A DNA stretch of 15,095 nt from Candidatus Omnitrophota bacterium (GCA_015231715.1 JADGBB010000023.1:8004-23098); one strand, 5' to 3'; counted from the stretch's first letter, positions 1-6,927 are shown. Program-made: numbers and translations. The notes: a model not told the origin generated them from the sequence alone.

Positions 1-657
1 GAAACTAGTATCAATCGTGATGGTGTAGAAATAAAGGAAAATTTTGATATTGTAGTATTGTCTATCGGGAGAAAACCGGCAACGGCAGGATTGAACCTTA
101 AAAATATCGGCGTTACTGTTGATGAGAAAGGATTTATTAATGTAGATAAGGGCATGAAAACATCTATTGAAAACGTTTTTGCAGCGGGTGATGTCATCGC
201 GACACCTATGTTAGCTCATACAGGCTACGCTGAAGGGGAAGTTGCGGCATTGAATGCTTTCGGGGAAGCATATAAAGCCATTGATTATTCTAATGTTCCC
301 AATGTCGTTTATTCTGAAATTAAAACTGCAAGTGTGGGATTAAAAGAGAAAGAGCTGATCGCTAAAAATATTCCTTATAAAAAATCTAAACAATTTTTTA
401 AATCTAATGGCAGAGCTCATGCTGAAGGAGCAACCGAAGGATTCGTGAAAGTTTTGATCGATGAGTCAGGCAAAAAGTTTTTGGGTGCTTCGATTGTGGG
501 CGTTCAGGCCGATGAGATGATACATGAATTTGTTGTAGCAAAACAGGCAGGCGTAGAGCCCGGTATTTTTGAGAACATTATTCACGCGCATCCAACATTT
601 AGTGAACTTTCACAGGATGCTGTTAAAGCGGCATTCGGACGTTCATTACATGCTTAA
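1..657 (+). CDS. lpdA: Dihydrolipoyl dehydrogenase, C-terminal part (cut by left edge)
   Basis: The reading frame is open from the first base, so this is the C-terminal 218 residues of a longer protein (full-length enzymes are about 450-480 residues). It is the E3 flavoenzyme that reoxidises dihydrolipoamide in the pyruvate/2-oxoacid dehydrogenase or glycine cleavage complexes, passing electrons through FAD to NAD+. Visible landmarks are the SIGRKP segment closing the NAD domain, the second FAD-binding signature (NVFAAGDV followed by MLAHTGYAEG), and the dimerisation domain ending in HAHPTFSE, whose second His and following Glu form the catalytic pair of the neighbouring subunit. The active-site disulfide CxxxxC lies upstream of the window. 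HAHPTFSE favours lipoamide dehydrogenase over glutathione or mercuric reductase. Identity is secure; which complex it serves cannot be seen. No clear terminator follows. Confidence 0.95.
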   Translation, partial: ETSINRDGVEIKENFDIVVLSIGRKPATAGLNLKNIGVTVDEKGFINVDKGMKTSIENVFAAGDVIATPMLAHTGYAEGEVAALNAFGEAYKAIDYSNVPNVVYSEIKTASVGLKEKELIAKNIPYKKSKQFFKSNGRAHAEGATEGFVKVLIDESGKKFLGASIVGVQADEMIHEFVVAKQAGVEPGIFENIIHAHPTFSELSQDAVKAAFGRSLHA

Positions 658-695
658 TTCGTTTATATAATTCTAAATTCAAAATATATACCTTC

Positions 696-718
696 ATTCT
701 GAGGCAAAGCCGAAGAAT
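696..718. repeat. Short GA-interrupted inverted repeat (hairpin)
   Basis: ATTCT and AGAAT pair at the ends, GGC and GCC pair inside, the loop is AAA, and the two arms are separated on both sides by GA, so an RNA copy could form tandem sheared G-A pairs. There is no T-run after it, which argues against an intrinsic terminator. Similar ATTCTGAGG...GAAGAATC sequences occur, as I recall, as dispersed intergenic repeats in many unrelated bacterial genomes; that recollection is not checked here. Confidence 0.55.
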
Positions 719-764
719 CCCAGCCTAACATTAAGAAAATCTGGACTCAGTTTATGCCAAGTAC

Positions 765-969
765 GGATGAGTTAGTTAGTACTTTTTCTGACACGGGATC
801 TAAACAACGGCATTTTTCAATCCTTTTTTAACCCCGCTGACTCATGCATTCTCCAAGCAGCTTCGCTGCTTTTCGAAGCAATCGGCACCGGGACTGGTAA
901 TTGTTAAAAAAGAATTGAAAAATGCCTATAGATCCCTAACCATCAGAAAAAGTACTAACTAACTCATCC
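765..969. repeat. Large foldback inverted repeat, MITE-like, non-coding
   Basis: The left arm (765-832) and right arm (903-969) are imperfect reverse complements. The outer 26 bp (765-790 against 944-969) match perfectly; further in, a GGGATCT block, a 13-bp GGCATTTTTCAAT block and a CTTTTTTAAC block also pair. The roughly 70-nt centre contains two overlapping small hairpins: AGCAG/CTGCT (856-870) and TGCTT-TTCG-AAGCA (867-880, a TTCG tetraloop). They share bases 867-870, so only one can form at a time. There is no reading frame of note inside and no obvious target-site duplication. It looks like a miniature inverted-repeat element or a large structured RNA/DNA foldback. It lies between lpdA and the amrS promoter. 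Confidence 0.75.
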
Positions 970-1034
970 TAGCTCGTCTTAATTGAGTTTTAAGAAAACA
1001 ATACGGATTGAGGGGTGGATTTAATTTATTGATT

Positions 1035-1043
1035 TGGTATAAT
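1035..1043 (+). promoter_or_regulatory. Extended -10 promoter for the amrS operon
   Basis: TGGTATAAT is a perfect TGn-TATAAT extended -10 box. The hexamer 17 bp upstream (1015-1020, GTGGAT) is a poor -35, as expected for an extended -10 promoter. Predicted transcription starts near 1050, giving a leader of about 30 nt with no evident Shine-Dalgarno before the ATG at 1080. Confidence 0.6.
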
Positions 1044-1079
1044 ATCGATGTTAAATAATTTAGATTAAAAATAAATACT

Positions 1080-1964
1080 ATGAAGAAAGAAGCTTATTTT
1101 TGGGAACGTATTGGGGACGGCAATGTGCAGTGTTTGCTTTGTGCGCATCGATGTCGGATAAGGAAAGGGTATTTTGGTAATTGCGGTATGCGTCAGAATA
1201 TTGACGGTACTTTGATTACTTATACTTACGGCAAGATCATTGCGGCTAATGTGGATCCTATTGAAAAAAAACCTTTATATCATTTTCTTCCCGGTACGAG
1301 TTCGTATTCAATTGCTACTCCGGGCTGTAATTTTAAATGCGGGTTTTGCCAGAACTGGAGTATATCTCAGCTTTCTAAGCAGGAAGGGGATGATTCCGGA
1401 TATGATGTCTCGCCTAAAGAAGTAATCAATGATGCAATTATGAATAAATGCCAAAGTATCTCGTATACATATACCGAGCCTACTATATTTTATGAGTATG
1501 CTCGCGACATATCGATCGTGGCTAAAGAGAGAGGTCTAAAAAATATTTTTGTTACTAACGGATATATGACTGAAGAAGTTATTGCTGATATGATTACTTT
1601 CATTGATGCCGCGAATGTAGACTTAAAATCATTCAATGATGAAACTTATCGTAAGGTTTGCGGCGCTAGATTGCAGCCTGTTCTTGATTCTATTGTAGCT
1701 ATGAAAAATGCAGGTATATGGGTAGAGATAACGACTCTTATTGTTCCGGGCATGAACGACACGATTGAAGAGCTTTCTTCTATTGCCGGATTTATTAAAG
1801 ATGTGAACAAAAAGATCCCTTGGCATATCAGCAGGTTCCATCCTAGCTACAATTACGGCAATATGCCTGCAACACCTTTGAATATATTAAAAGAAGCTTA
1901 TAAAATAGGCAAAGGACATGGCCTTGATCATGTATATTTGGGAAATGTTCCAGAAGGAAGTTAA
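1080..1964 (+). CDS. amrS: AmmeMemoRadiSam-system radical SAM enzyme (AmrS-like), short C-terminus
   Basis: This 294-residue protein belongs to the radical SAM family annotated as AmrS, whose physiological reaction is poorly defined. The radical SAM cluster motif CNFKCGFC gives C83, C87 and C90 (CxxxCxxC). The N-terminal cysteine set characteristic of the family (C18, C21, C25, C35, ending in NCGMR) is present and may bind another metal. Later family signatures include SYTYTEPTIF, NVDLKSF, PGMND and WHISRFHPSY. The protein stops right after YLGNVPEGS; relatives normally continue about 30-40 residues with a NTYCPxCG segment, so the C-terminal cysteine pair is missing. Its usual partners Memo (AmrB) and AMMECR1 (AmrA) are not in the window. 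The next gene starts 1 nt after the stop, so it leads an operon. Confidence 0.88.
   Translation: MKKEAYFWERIGDGNVQCLLCAHRCRIRKGYFGNCGMRQNIDGTLITYTYGKIIAANVDPIEKKPLYHFLPGTSSYSIATPGCNFKCGFCQNWSISQLSKQEGDDSGYDVSPKEVINDAIMNKCQSISYTYTEPTIFYEYARDISIVAKERGLKNIFVTNGYMTEEVIADMITFIDAANVDLKSFNDETYRKVCGARLQPVLDSIVAMKNAGIWVEITTLIVPGMNDTIEELSSIAGFIKDVNKKIPWHISRFHPSYNYGNMPATPLNILKEAYKIGKGHGLDHVYLGNVPEGS
1953..1960 (+). promoter_or_regulatory. Ribosome binding site deciding the start of the AsmA-like gene
   Basis: GAAGGAAG lies inside the last codons of amrS and ends 5 nt before the ATG at 1966. It selects that ATG, which begins with a clean MKKILI membrane anchor, over an upstream in-frame start at 1918 that would add 16 residues made of overlapping amrS sequence. 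Confidence 0.7.
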
Positions 1965-1965
1965 A

Positions 1966-3141
1966 ATGAAAAAAATATTAATTACGATTGTGCTTATTTT
2001 AGTTTTAGGAATATTTGCGTTATTATTTGCTTTAAAGCAGGGAGTGTTCGATAAATCATTTGAAAATATTTTGAAGAAAAATTTGCCTTCATATATGTCT
2101 TTTGGGAGCTTGTATATTGATCAAAATGCGCATACTATCGCGATTGATAATTTAAAATTAAAGAATGCTTCAGGTTTTGATAATAACTACCTTTCCGAAA
2201 TAGATAAAGTTTGGTGCAGTTACAGATTAAAAGGGGCAAATATTTTTTCAGGAATATCTATTGAAGATATCACTATTGACGGTGCCAAAATATATATAGA
2301 AAGATCAAAAAGAGGCTATATTAATATTGCAGAAATGGAAACAGTGCTTGCGCCAGGGACTGTCTCTAAACATCAATCAGATATGAATAATCCGCAAACG
2401 CAGCAAAAACAAAGCAATGATCCCGCAATTTCAAAGTATATTACATTGGATGGTAACATTGACATCAAGGATTCTGCCGTATATTTTACCGATAAAAGTC
2501 AGTCTAGTGATCTTGTATCAATAACCATAAACAATGTTAACGGCCTATTGTTTTTAGTTTTTGATGATGCGTATAAGACTGTACAAAGTTTTTCTACTAA
2601 AGGCTCTGGTATTGTTAATAATCATCAAAATGAAACAATAGATTGGAATGTCCGAAGTGATCTAAATACATCAAAGCTTACTATGTCTAATAATATCAAT
2701 TTGAAAAATGTTGATCTATCAGTATTTAAGGTTTATTACGAAAAGTATTCTCCTTTTTATATTGAATCCGGAAGGCTAAGCGGGAATATTATAATGAACT
2801 TCGATAACGGAGATATTGGGTCTATGAATACTTTACAGCTTGCGGATCTCAAGTATAAGGAAAAAGATGACCCCGGAATTTTTGCTCTTTGGGGAGGCGA
2901 TTTTTCTGATATAGTAAAATATCTTGATTCAGGGTACGGCAATATTACATTTGATTTTAAGATCAAAGGAACTGTTGAAGATCCAAGATTTTTTCCGGGA
3001 CCGATAGTAAAAGATGCTTTACAAAAAATGGCGGTAGATAAAATTTCAGGCCTTTTCACAAAAAGCGAAGACACTCGAGATGCTAACGGCACAAGTGATG
3101 CCGATAAAGTTATGAATACATTAAAAAACCTTTTTAGCTAA
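1966..3141 (+). CDS. AsmA/DUF748-like envelope protein with N-terminal membrane anchor
   Basis: The 391-residue product starts with one membrane segment (residues 4-23), after which the protein is predicted to lie in the periplasm. The body alternates short hydrophobic beta strands with polar turns, with phrases typical of AsmA-like repeats: LYIDQNAHTIAIDNLKL, SIEDITIDGAKIYIER, GNIDIKDSAVYFTD, and near the end YIESGRLSGNIIMN and GNITFDFKIKGTVEDPRF. In well-studied diderms AsmA-family proteins form grooved rods that move lipids between the two membranes or affect outer-membrane protein assembly. This one is short, so a complete bridge is unlikely. A polar Q/N-rich linker sits at about residues 130-150. 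It follows amrS by 1 nt, so translation is probably coupled. Family level is fairly sure; function is inferred. Confidence 0.7.
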   Translation: MKKILITIVLILVLGIFALLFALKQGVFDKSFENILKKNLPSYMSFGSLYIDQNAHTIAIDNLKLKNASGFDNNYLSEIDKVWCSYRLKGANIFSGISIEDITIDGAKIYIERSKRGYINIAEMETVLAPGTVSKHQSDMNNPQTQQKQSNDPAISKYITLDGNIDIKDSAVYFTDKSQSSDLVSITINNVNGLLFLVFDDAYKTVQSFSTKGSGIVNNHQNETIDWNVRSDLNTSKLTMSNNINLKNVDLSVFKVYYEKYSPFYIESGRLSGNIIMNFDNGDIGSMNTLQLADLKYKEKDDPGIFALWGGDFSDIVKYLDSGYGNITFDFKIKGTVEDPRFFPGPIVKDALQKMAVDKISGLFTKSEDTRDANGTSDADKVMNTLKNLFS

Positions 3142-3150
3142 AAAATAAAA

Positions 3151-3159
3151 TGGTACAAT
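3151..3159 (+). promoter_or_regulatory. Internal extended -10 promoter
   Basis: TGGTACAAT fits the TGn-TANAAT extended -10 form; the position 17 bp upstream (3131-3136) is only T-rich. It lies in the 45-nt gap between the AsmA-like gene and the small membrane protein, so the distal operon could be transcribed separately, with a start near 3166 and the strong GGGAGG ribosome site in the leader. Confidence 0.45.
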
Positions 3160-3186
3160 GAAGTTAACAAAAAAGGGAGGTTTAGG

Positions 3187-3555
3187 ATGATAGTTTTAGT
3201 GAAACTTGTAGCAATATTGATGATGCTAGCAGGAAGTGTTATTCTTTTGAAAGACGGGGTTATCGATAAAATGATGGACTATATCAGAGAGGGTAACAGG
3301 ATATACATAGCAGGTGCGTTACGTATAATTGTAGGTTTGTGTTTTTTAGCTGTAGCCCCTCAAGCCGGTGCTCCTTGGATACTTGTTATTGTAGGTTTAT
3401 TGGCGATAGCATGCGGTGCTTTAGTTTTTGTCTGGAAAAAAGAAAAAAGTATTGAAGTTGTTAATAAAATAATCGGCGATGAACCGGAAAAAAGAAAACG
3501 TATTGTAGGCGCAATTCCGTTGCTTTTAGGTGTTATCATACTTTTAGCTATATAA
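3187..3555 (+). CDS. Small integral membrane protein, about four membrane segments
   Basis: I do not recognise a named family with certainty. The 122-residue protein has hydrophobic segments at about 3-21, 38-57, 63-83 and 103-122, with a charged stretch after the first (DKMMDYIREGNR) and another between the third and fourth (KKEKSIEVVNKIIGDEPEKRKR). The arrangement recalls short YjeT/DUF2065-type inner-membrane proteins, but that is a weak resemblance. It has a strong GGGAGG ribosome site (3175-3180) six bases before the ATG and its own putative promoter. The downstream methyltransferase begins 2 nt after its stop. No catalytic residues are apparent. Confidence 0.75.
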   Translation: MIVLVKLVAILMMLAGSVILLKDGVIDKMMDYIREGNRIYIAGALRIIVGLCFLAVAPQAGAPWILVIVGLLAIACGALVFVWKKEKSIEVVNKIIGDEPEKRKRIVGAIPLLLGVIILLAI

Positions 3556-3557
3556 AA

Positions 3558-4286
3558 ATGAAACTTTATGGAATAAACCCTGTTGTTGAAAGGATCAAGA
3601 AAGATCCGCGCAGTATTTTAAACCTGTATTTGAGAGAGAAAACGGATCTGTCAAAAGTTGTTCTTGCCGCGAGATCTCAAAAATTGGATTTTAAAGCTGT
3701 GTCAAAAGAAGAATTCCTTGAAATTACAGATAAGCTTAATACTCAAGGAGTTGTAGCTGAAGTTGAAGAATTCATATATACGCCTTATGATGAGTTGCTG
3801 GACGAACTTTTTACAGAGCACATCATTCCTGTTTTTGTTGATGGATTGACCGATCCTCAGAACTTAGGCTCAATAATACGTCATTTAGCCTGTTTGGGAG
3901 GGTTTTCCTTAGTTATTCCCGAACACAATTCTGTGAATGTTAATGAAACTGTTCTTCGCGTAGCATCCGGCGGTGAAAATTATCTAAAAATTGCGATTGT
4001 TGCAAACAATGCTTCCAGCATAAGTAAAGCTAAATCAAGAGGTATTAAGATAATTGGCGCCGAGATAGAGGATGCTCAAAACATAGTTGATGTAACTCTA
4101 CCAAGTAAAGGAAATATTGCCGTTGTTATTGGTTCTGAAGGCAAAGGTATTCGTCCCGGGATAAGTAAACTTCTTGATATTAGAGCCACTATTCCAATGC
4201 CGGGAGCTCAGTTATCTTATAATGCAGCTGTAGCCACAACATTATTTTGCTATGAAATTAATCGCAAACTTAAATTAGGAGCATAA
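3558..4286 (+). CDS. rlmB: SpoU/TrmH-family rRNA 2'-O-methyltransferase, RlmB-like
   Basis: The 242-residue protein has the full RlmB layout: a small N-terminal L30e-like substrate-binding domain (about 1-72, starting with the typical LYGINPVVE) and a C-terminal SPOUT knotted methyltransferase domain. Motif 1 is DPQNLGSIIR with the conserved N102 and R108; motif 2 is VVIGSEGKGI; motif 3 is IPMPGAQLSYNAAVA with N222. The trefoil knot binds SAM, and RlmB methylates the ribose of a guanosine in the peptidyl-transferase region of 23S rRNA (G2251 in E. coli). Motif 3 is a little divergent: GAQLSYNAA where relatives usually have G-VESLNVS. No clear ribosome site precedes it, which suggests coupling to the membrane-protein gene 2 nt upstream. 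The exact target nucleotide is inferred. Confidence 0.85.
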   Translation: MKLYGINPVVERIKKDPRSILNLYLREKTDLSKVVLAARSQKLDFKAVSKEEFLEITDKLNTQGVVAEVEEFIYTPYDELLDELFTEHIIPVFVDGLTDPQNLGSIIRHLACLGGFSLVIPEHNSVNVNETVLRVASGGENYLKIAIVANNASSISKAKSRGIKIIGAEIEDAQNIVDVTLPSKGNIAVVIGSEGKGIRPGISKLLDIRATIPMPGAQLSYNAAVATTLFCYEINRKLKLGA

Positions 4287-4855
4287 TGATTGATATCCTT
4301 AATTTTATTGCAGAAGCGGGAATATTAAAACGTGTTAAACGTACAGGCTGGTGGATGCTGGGGATAGCAAATGAAGAAAGCGTTGCAGATCATTCTTTTA
4401 GATGCGCAGTGATCGGATATTTCTTGGCAAAAAAAGAAAAAGCGAAAGTTGAAAAAGTTTTACTAATGACACTTTTTAATGATATACACGAGTCCAGAAT
4501 AACTGACCTGCACAAAGTTGCCCATACTTACATTGATGTGAGAAAAGCAGAAAAGGATGTATTTAAAGACCAGGTAAAAAGTTTAGACGAACCCATTAAA
4601 AATGAAATGATATCATTTAGAGACGAATATGATCAACAGGAAACATTAGAAAGTATAGTAGCAAGAGATGCAGATATCCTTGAATGTTTAGTTCAAGCAA
4701 AAGAATATGAAGAAGCAGGCTACAAAAAAGCTAAAAAATTCTTTGTAAAAGCGCCTGAACATTTGAAAACAGTTTCAGCAAAAAAAATGTGGGAATGCTT
4801 GCAATCATGGGATTCTTCTCTATGGTGGGAAAAAATAGGAAAATTTGAGAGATGA
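4286..4855 (+). CDS. HD-domain phosphohydrolase, YfbR/HDDC2-like, with an altered HD motif
   Basis: The 189-residue protein matches the HD family of 5'-deoxynucleotidases (YfbR, human HDDC2), which remove phosphate from deoxynucleoside monophosphates. Family signatures are RTGWW near the start, ESVADHSFR with the first metal ligand H36, LFNDIHESRITDLHKVA, and ARDADILE with the late Asp ligand (D128 or D130). In the central HD doublet the His is replaced by Asn (N65-D66, codon AAT), which removes one expected metal ligand. The rest of the fold looks intact and the gene is well placed in its operon, so this is not an obvious pseudogene. The start overlaps the rlmB stop (TAATG) and has AGGAG 4 nt upstream. 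Activity is uncertain; see findings. Confidence 0.8.
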   Translation: MIDILNFIAEAGILKRVKRTGWWMLGIANEESVADHSFRCAVIGYFLAKKEKAKVEKVLLMTLFNDIHESRITDLHKVAHTYIDVRKAEKDVFKDQVKSLDEPIKNEMISFRDEYDQQETLESIVARDADILECLVQAKEYEEAGYKKAKKFFVKAPEHLKTVSAKKMWECLQSWDSSLWWEKIGKFER

Positions 4856-5661
4856 TAAATAAAACTACAAATAATTATTTGAAAGAAATAAAGGATCTTT
4901 TAAAAGATCCTTTGATCAGGAAAGAAAAAGGTTTGTTCATAGTTGAAGGAGCTAAACTTGTAAATGATTTTATATTTAAAGGCCATGAAGTTTCTTCAAT
5001 GCTCATTTCAAATAATTTTTTATTAAAAACCGACAATATTGATAAAGTAGACGATTATATTGAAAGAGGGTTTGAGATCTATAAATGTTCTAAATCTGAT
5101 TTTGATAAAGCATCGACATTAAAAAATCCTGAAGGAATACTTGCAGTATTTACTAGAGAAGAAATATTCCCTCTGATAAAAGAAAAAATATGCGACAAAT
5201 TCTCTGCGGTCATATGCGACAAAGTACAGGATCCGGGTAATCTTGGAGCTATAATCAGAAATTCTGTGGCTTTCGGTTATGACGGCGTCGTTTTATTGGG
5301 TGAAACAGCTGATCTTTATAATCCCAAAGTTATACGCTCATCCGCAGGTACTATTCTTGATATCCCTGTTTACAGTTTGCAATATTCCGAAGTTGCAAAA
5401 CTAAAAGATTATGGCATTAAAATTTATGCTTCGGATTCTTCCGGAATGGATTGTGAAGGCATAAATAAAATAATTACTGTTGAACCAAAGTTTTGCGTGG
5501 TTTTTGGAAGCGAAGGTCAAGGTTTGTCAGACGAAATATTTCAAGAAGCATATAAACGAATATACATACCTATTGATGGGGTAGAATCACTTAATGTGGC
5601 TTCTACTTCCGCGATCATGCTGTATGAACTTTCATCAATAAAACTCGGCAGGGCAGCTTAA
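4852..5661 (+). CDS. SpoU/TrmH-family RNA 2'-O-methyltransferase, second copy
   Basis: This 269-residue protein is a second SPOUT methyltransferase, with a substrate-binding domain (about 1-105, containing KGLFIVEGAKLVND) typical of the 23S rRNA/TsnR-like branch, then the knotted catalytic domain. Motif 1 is VQDPGNLGAIIRNS (N130, R136), motif 2 is VVFGSEGQGLS (GSEG at 219-222), motif 3 is IPIDGVESLNVAST (N248); all key residues are canonical. It probably methylates a ribose in 23S rRNA, but the nucleotide cannot be read from sequence. The ATG overlaps the stop of the HD gene by 4 nt (ATGA), and cutA starts on its own stop codon, so translation is coupled on both sides. It is only distantly similar to the rlmB-like gene upstream, so this is not a recent duplication. 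Confidence 0.88.
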   Translation: MINKTTNNYLKEIKDLLKDPLIRKEKGLFIVEGAKLVNDFIFKGHEVSSMLISNNFLLKTDNIDKVDDYIERGFEIYKCSKSDFDKASTLKNPEGILAVFTREEIFPLIKEKICDKFSAVICDKVQDPGNLGAIIRNSVAFGYDGVVLLGETADLYNPKVIRSSAGTILDIPVYSLQYSEVAKLKDYGIKIYASDSSGMDCEGINKIITVEPKFCVVFGSEGQGLSDEIFQEAYKRIYIPIDGVESLNVASTSAIMLYELSSIKLGRAA

Positions 5662-5993
5662 TGTCTATAAACAATGATCTAGTTTTAGTATATGTTACAA
5701 CACCGAATATGAAAGAAGCTAAAAGCATTGCGAAAAAAATTATTGATCTTAAGCTTGCGGCTTGCTGCAATATATACGAAAACATCACTTCTATTTATAG
5801 GTGGGAAGGCGAGGTTCAGGAAGACAATGAATGTTCAATCTTTCTTAAAACAAAAAAAGATCTGTTTGAAGAGCTTAAAGAAAATATAATTAAAATGCAT
5901 AGCTATGATAATCCTTGTGTTGTAATGCTGCCAATCTTAGAAGGCAGCGAATTATTCATGAAGTGGGTTAATAATGAAGTTAAAAGCCGATAA
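5661..5993 (+). CDS. cutA: CutA1-family divalent-cation tolerance protein
   Basis: The 110-residue product is a complete CutA1, a small ferredoxin-like-fold protein that forms very stable trimers. Family signatures are VYVTTPNMKEA, LKLAACCNI, SIYRWEGEVQEDNE and the C-terminal LPILEGSELFMKWV. CutA was named from copper-tolerance mutants in E. coli, but its direct biochemical role is still unclear. The usual HPYEVPEI segment is changed to HSYDNPCV here, so two acidic positions often cited for metal contacts are absent. The ATG shares a base with the upstream stop (TAATG). The next gene begins 20 nt before the cutA stop in another frame. Confidence 0.93.
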   Translation: MSINNDLVLVYVTTPNMKEAKSIAKKIIDLKLAACCNIYENITSIYRWEGEVQEDNECSIFLKTKKDLFEELKENIIKMHSYDNPCVVMLPILEGSELFMKWVNNEVKSR

Positions 5994-6927
5994 CATTACG
6001 GTAGATAATAATAACAGTCTAGTTCTATTATCTTTGCGTGATGAAAAAAATAAAAATTTTCAAAAAATAGATAAAGTACAAATAAACGGCAAATGGGAAC
6101 TAACGCCTCAGCATGATCTTGTCTTCCATGTATTAAATTCAGATTATGCTCGTCTAGGTTTAAAAAATCTTATATTTAAAGGCGAGATACTTGATCAAAA
6201 AGGCGATAGTTTTTCTTTTAAGGTCGATGAATCCGTAAATATCAAAAGTAAAAAGAACACTACAATTACTCTAAAAGGAAAATGGAAGTTAGATAAAGAA
6301 AGACATATAATATTTAAAGCAGCTAAGGGCGGATCAAACTATAATACTTTAACTTTTTACTCAGAATGGAAAGTTTCAAAAAATAATGAAATCTTATATA
6401 CCTACAAAAAAACAGCGTTGAAAAGAAAAGATAAAGTAGAACAGGAAGTTGCTTTCAAAGGCTCTTGGGAAATGGGGGACAAGAAACTCACTTACAAATT
6501 ATCAGGATCAACTTTGTCATGTTTCGATATAAAAGCAGAATTGGCCGGTAAAATCCTTAGATCCGGAGATAATAAAATATTATTTAAGCTAGGCAGTGAG
6601 TATTCTTATAAAGCGCCTGCAAAAGGCCGTCCATTAGCAGTCAGAGATCTTACTCTATACGGTAAATGGGATATTAATAAACATTTCAACGTTATTTTTT
6701 ATTTAGATAAAATGTTTCAAAAAAACAAAGTTTTGGAGTTCGGCATAGAAAAAATGGTTTTCAAGAACAGCAAGCTCGGGGTTTTTCTGGCTACTCAAAA
6801 AGGTAAAAAACTTGGTGTTAAAATTGAATTTAATAAAACTTTTTCTAAAGACATAGATTTTTTTGTTAATTTAGCTTCAACAGGCAAAGATCTAAAAGTT
6901 CTTGGCGGATTTGAATTTAAGTTTTGA
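5974..6927 (+). CDS. Unrecognised beta-repeat protein with GKW repeats
   Basis: I cannot assign a named family. The 317-residue protein is rich in Lys and alternating hydrophobic residues, suggesting it is almost all beta strand. A diverged unit of the form (G/S)(K/S/E)W-x-hydrophobic, then about 8-12 residues and an I/L-x-F/Y strand, recurs around W41, W104, W132, W165 and W232, for example GKWELTPQHDLVFHV, GKWKLDKERHIIFKA and GKWDINKHFNVIFYL. The last residue is Phe, within GGFEFKF, which recalls an outer-membrane barrel signal, yet there is no signal peptide: a stop codon 12 nt upstream of the ATG excludes a longer N-terminus. The start lies inside cutA (20-nt overlap). I recall similar repeat proteins as unnamed hypotheticals in Omnitrophota; that is memory only. 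Confidence 0.75.
   Translation: MKLKADNITVDNNNSLVLLSLRDEKNKNFQKIDKVQINGKWELTPQHDLVFHVLNSDYARLGLKNLIFKGEILDQKGDSFSFKVDESVNIKSKKNTTITLKGKWKLDKERHIIFKAAKGGSNYNTLTFYSEWKVSKNNEILYTYKKTALKRKDKVEQEVAFKGSWEMGDKKLTYKLSGSTLSCFDIKAELAGKILRSGDNKILFKLGSEYSYKAPAKGRPLAVRDLTLYGKWDINKHFNVIFYLDKMFQKNKVLEFGIEKMVFKNSKLGVFLATQKGKKLGVKIEFNKTFSKDIDFFVNLASTGKDLKVLGGFEFKF

Noticed and set aside
696..718. Intrinsic terminator for lpdA
   Set aside because: The hairpin is short, interrupted by GA/GA and not followed by a T-run.
765..969. Insertion sequence
   Set aside because: The arms are long inverted repeats, but there is no transposase reading frame in the 205 bp and no evident target duplication; at most it is a non-autonomous element.
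1918..1965. Upstream in-frame start for the AsmA-like protein
   Set aside because: It would read through the amrS end with a non-signal-like sequence, while the ATG at 1966 has a well-placed GAAGGAAG and begins directly with the membrane anchor.
2757..3092. Minus-strand open frame inside the AsmA-like gene
   Set aside because: It is fully antisense to a coherent protein, with no promoter or ribosome site and no recognisable features.
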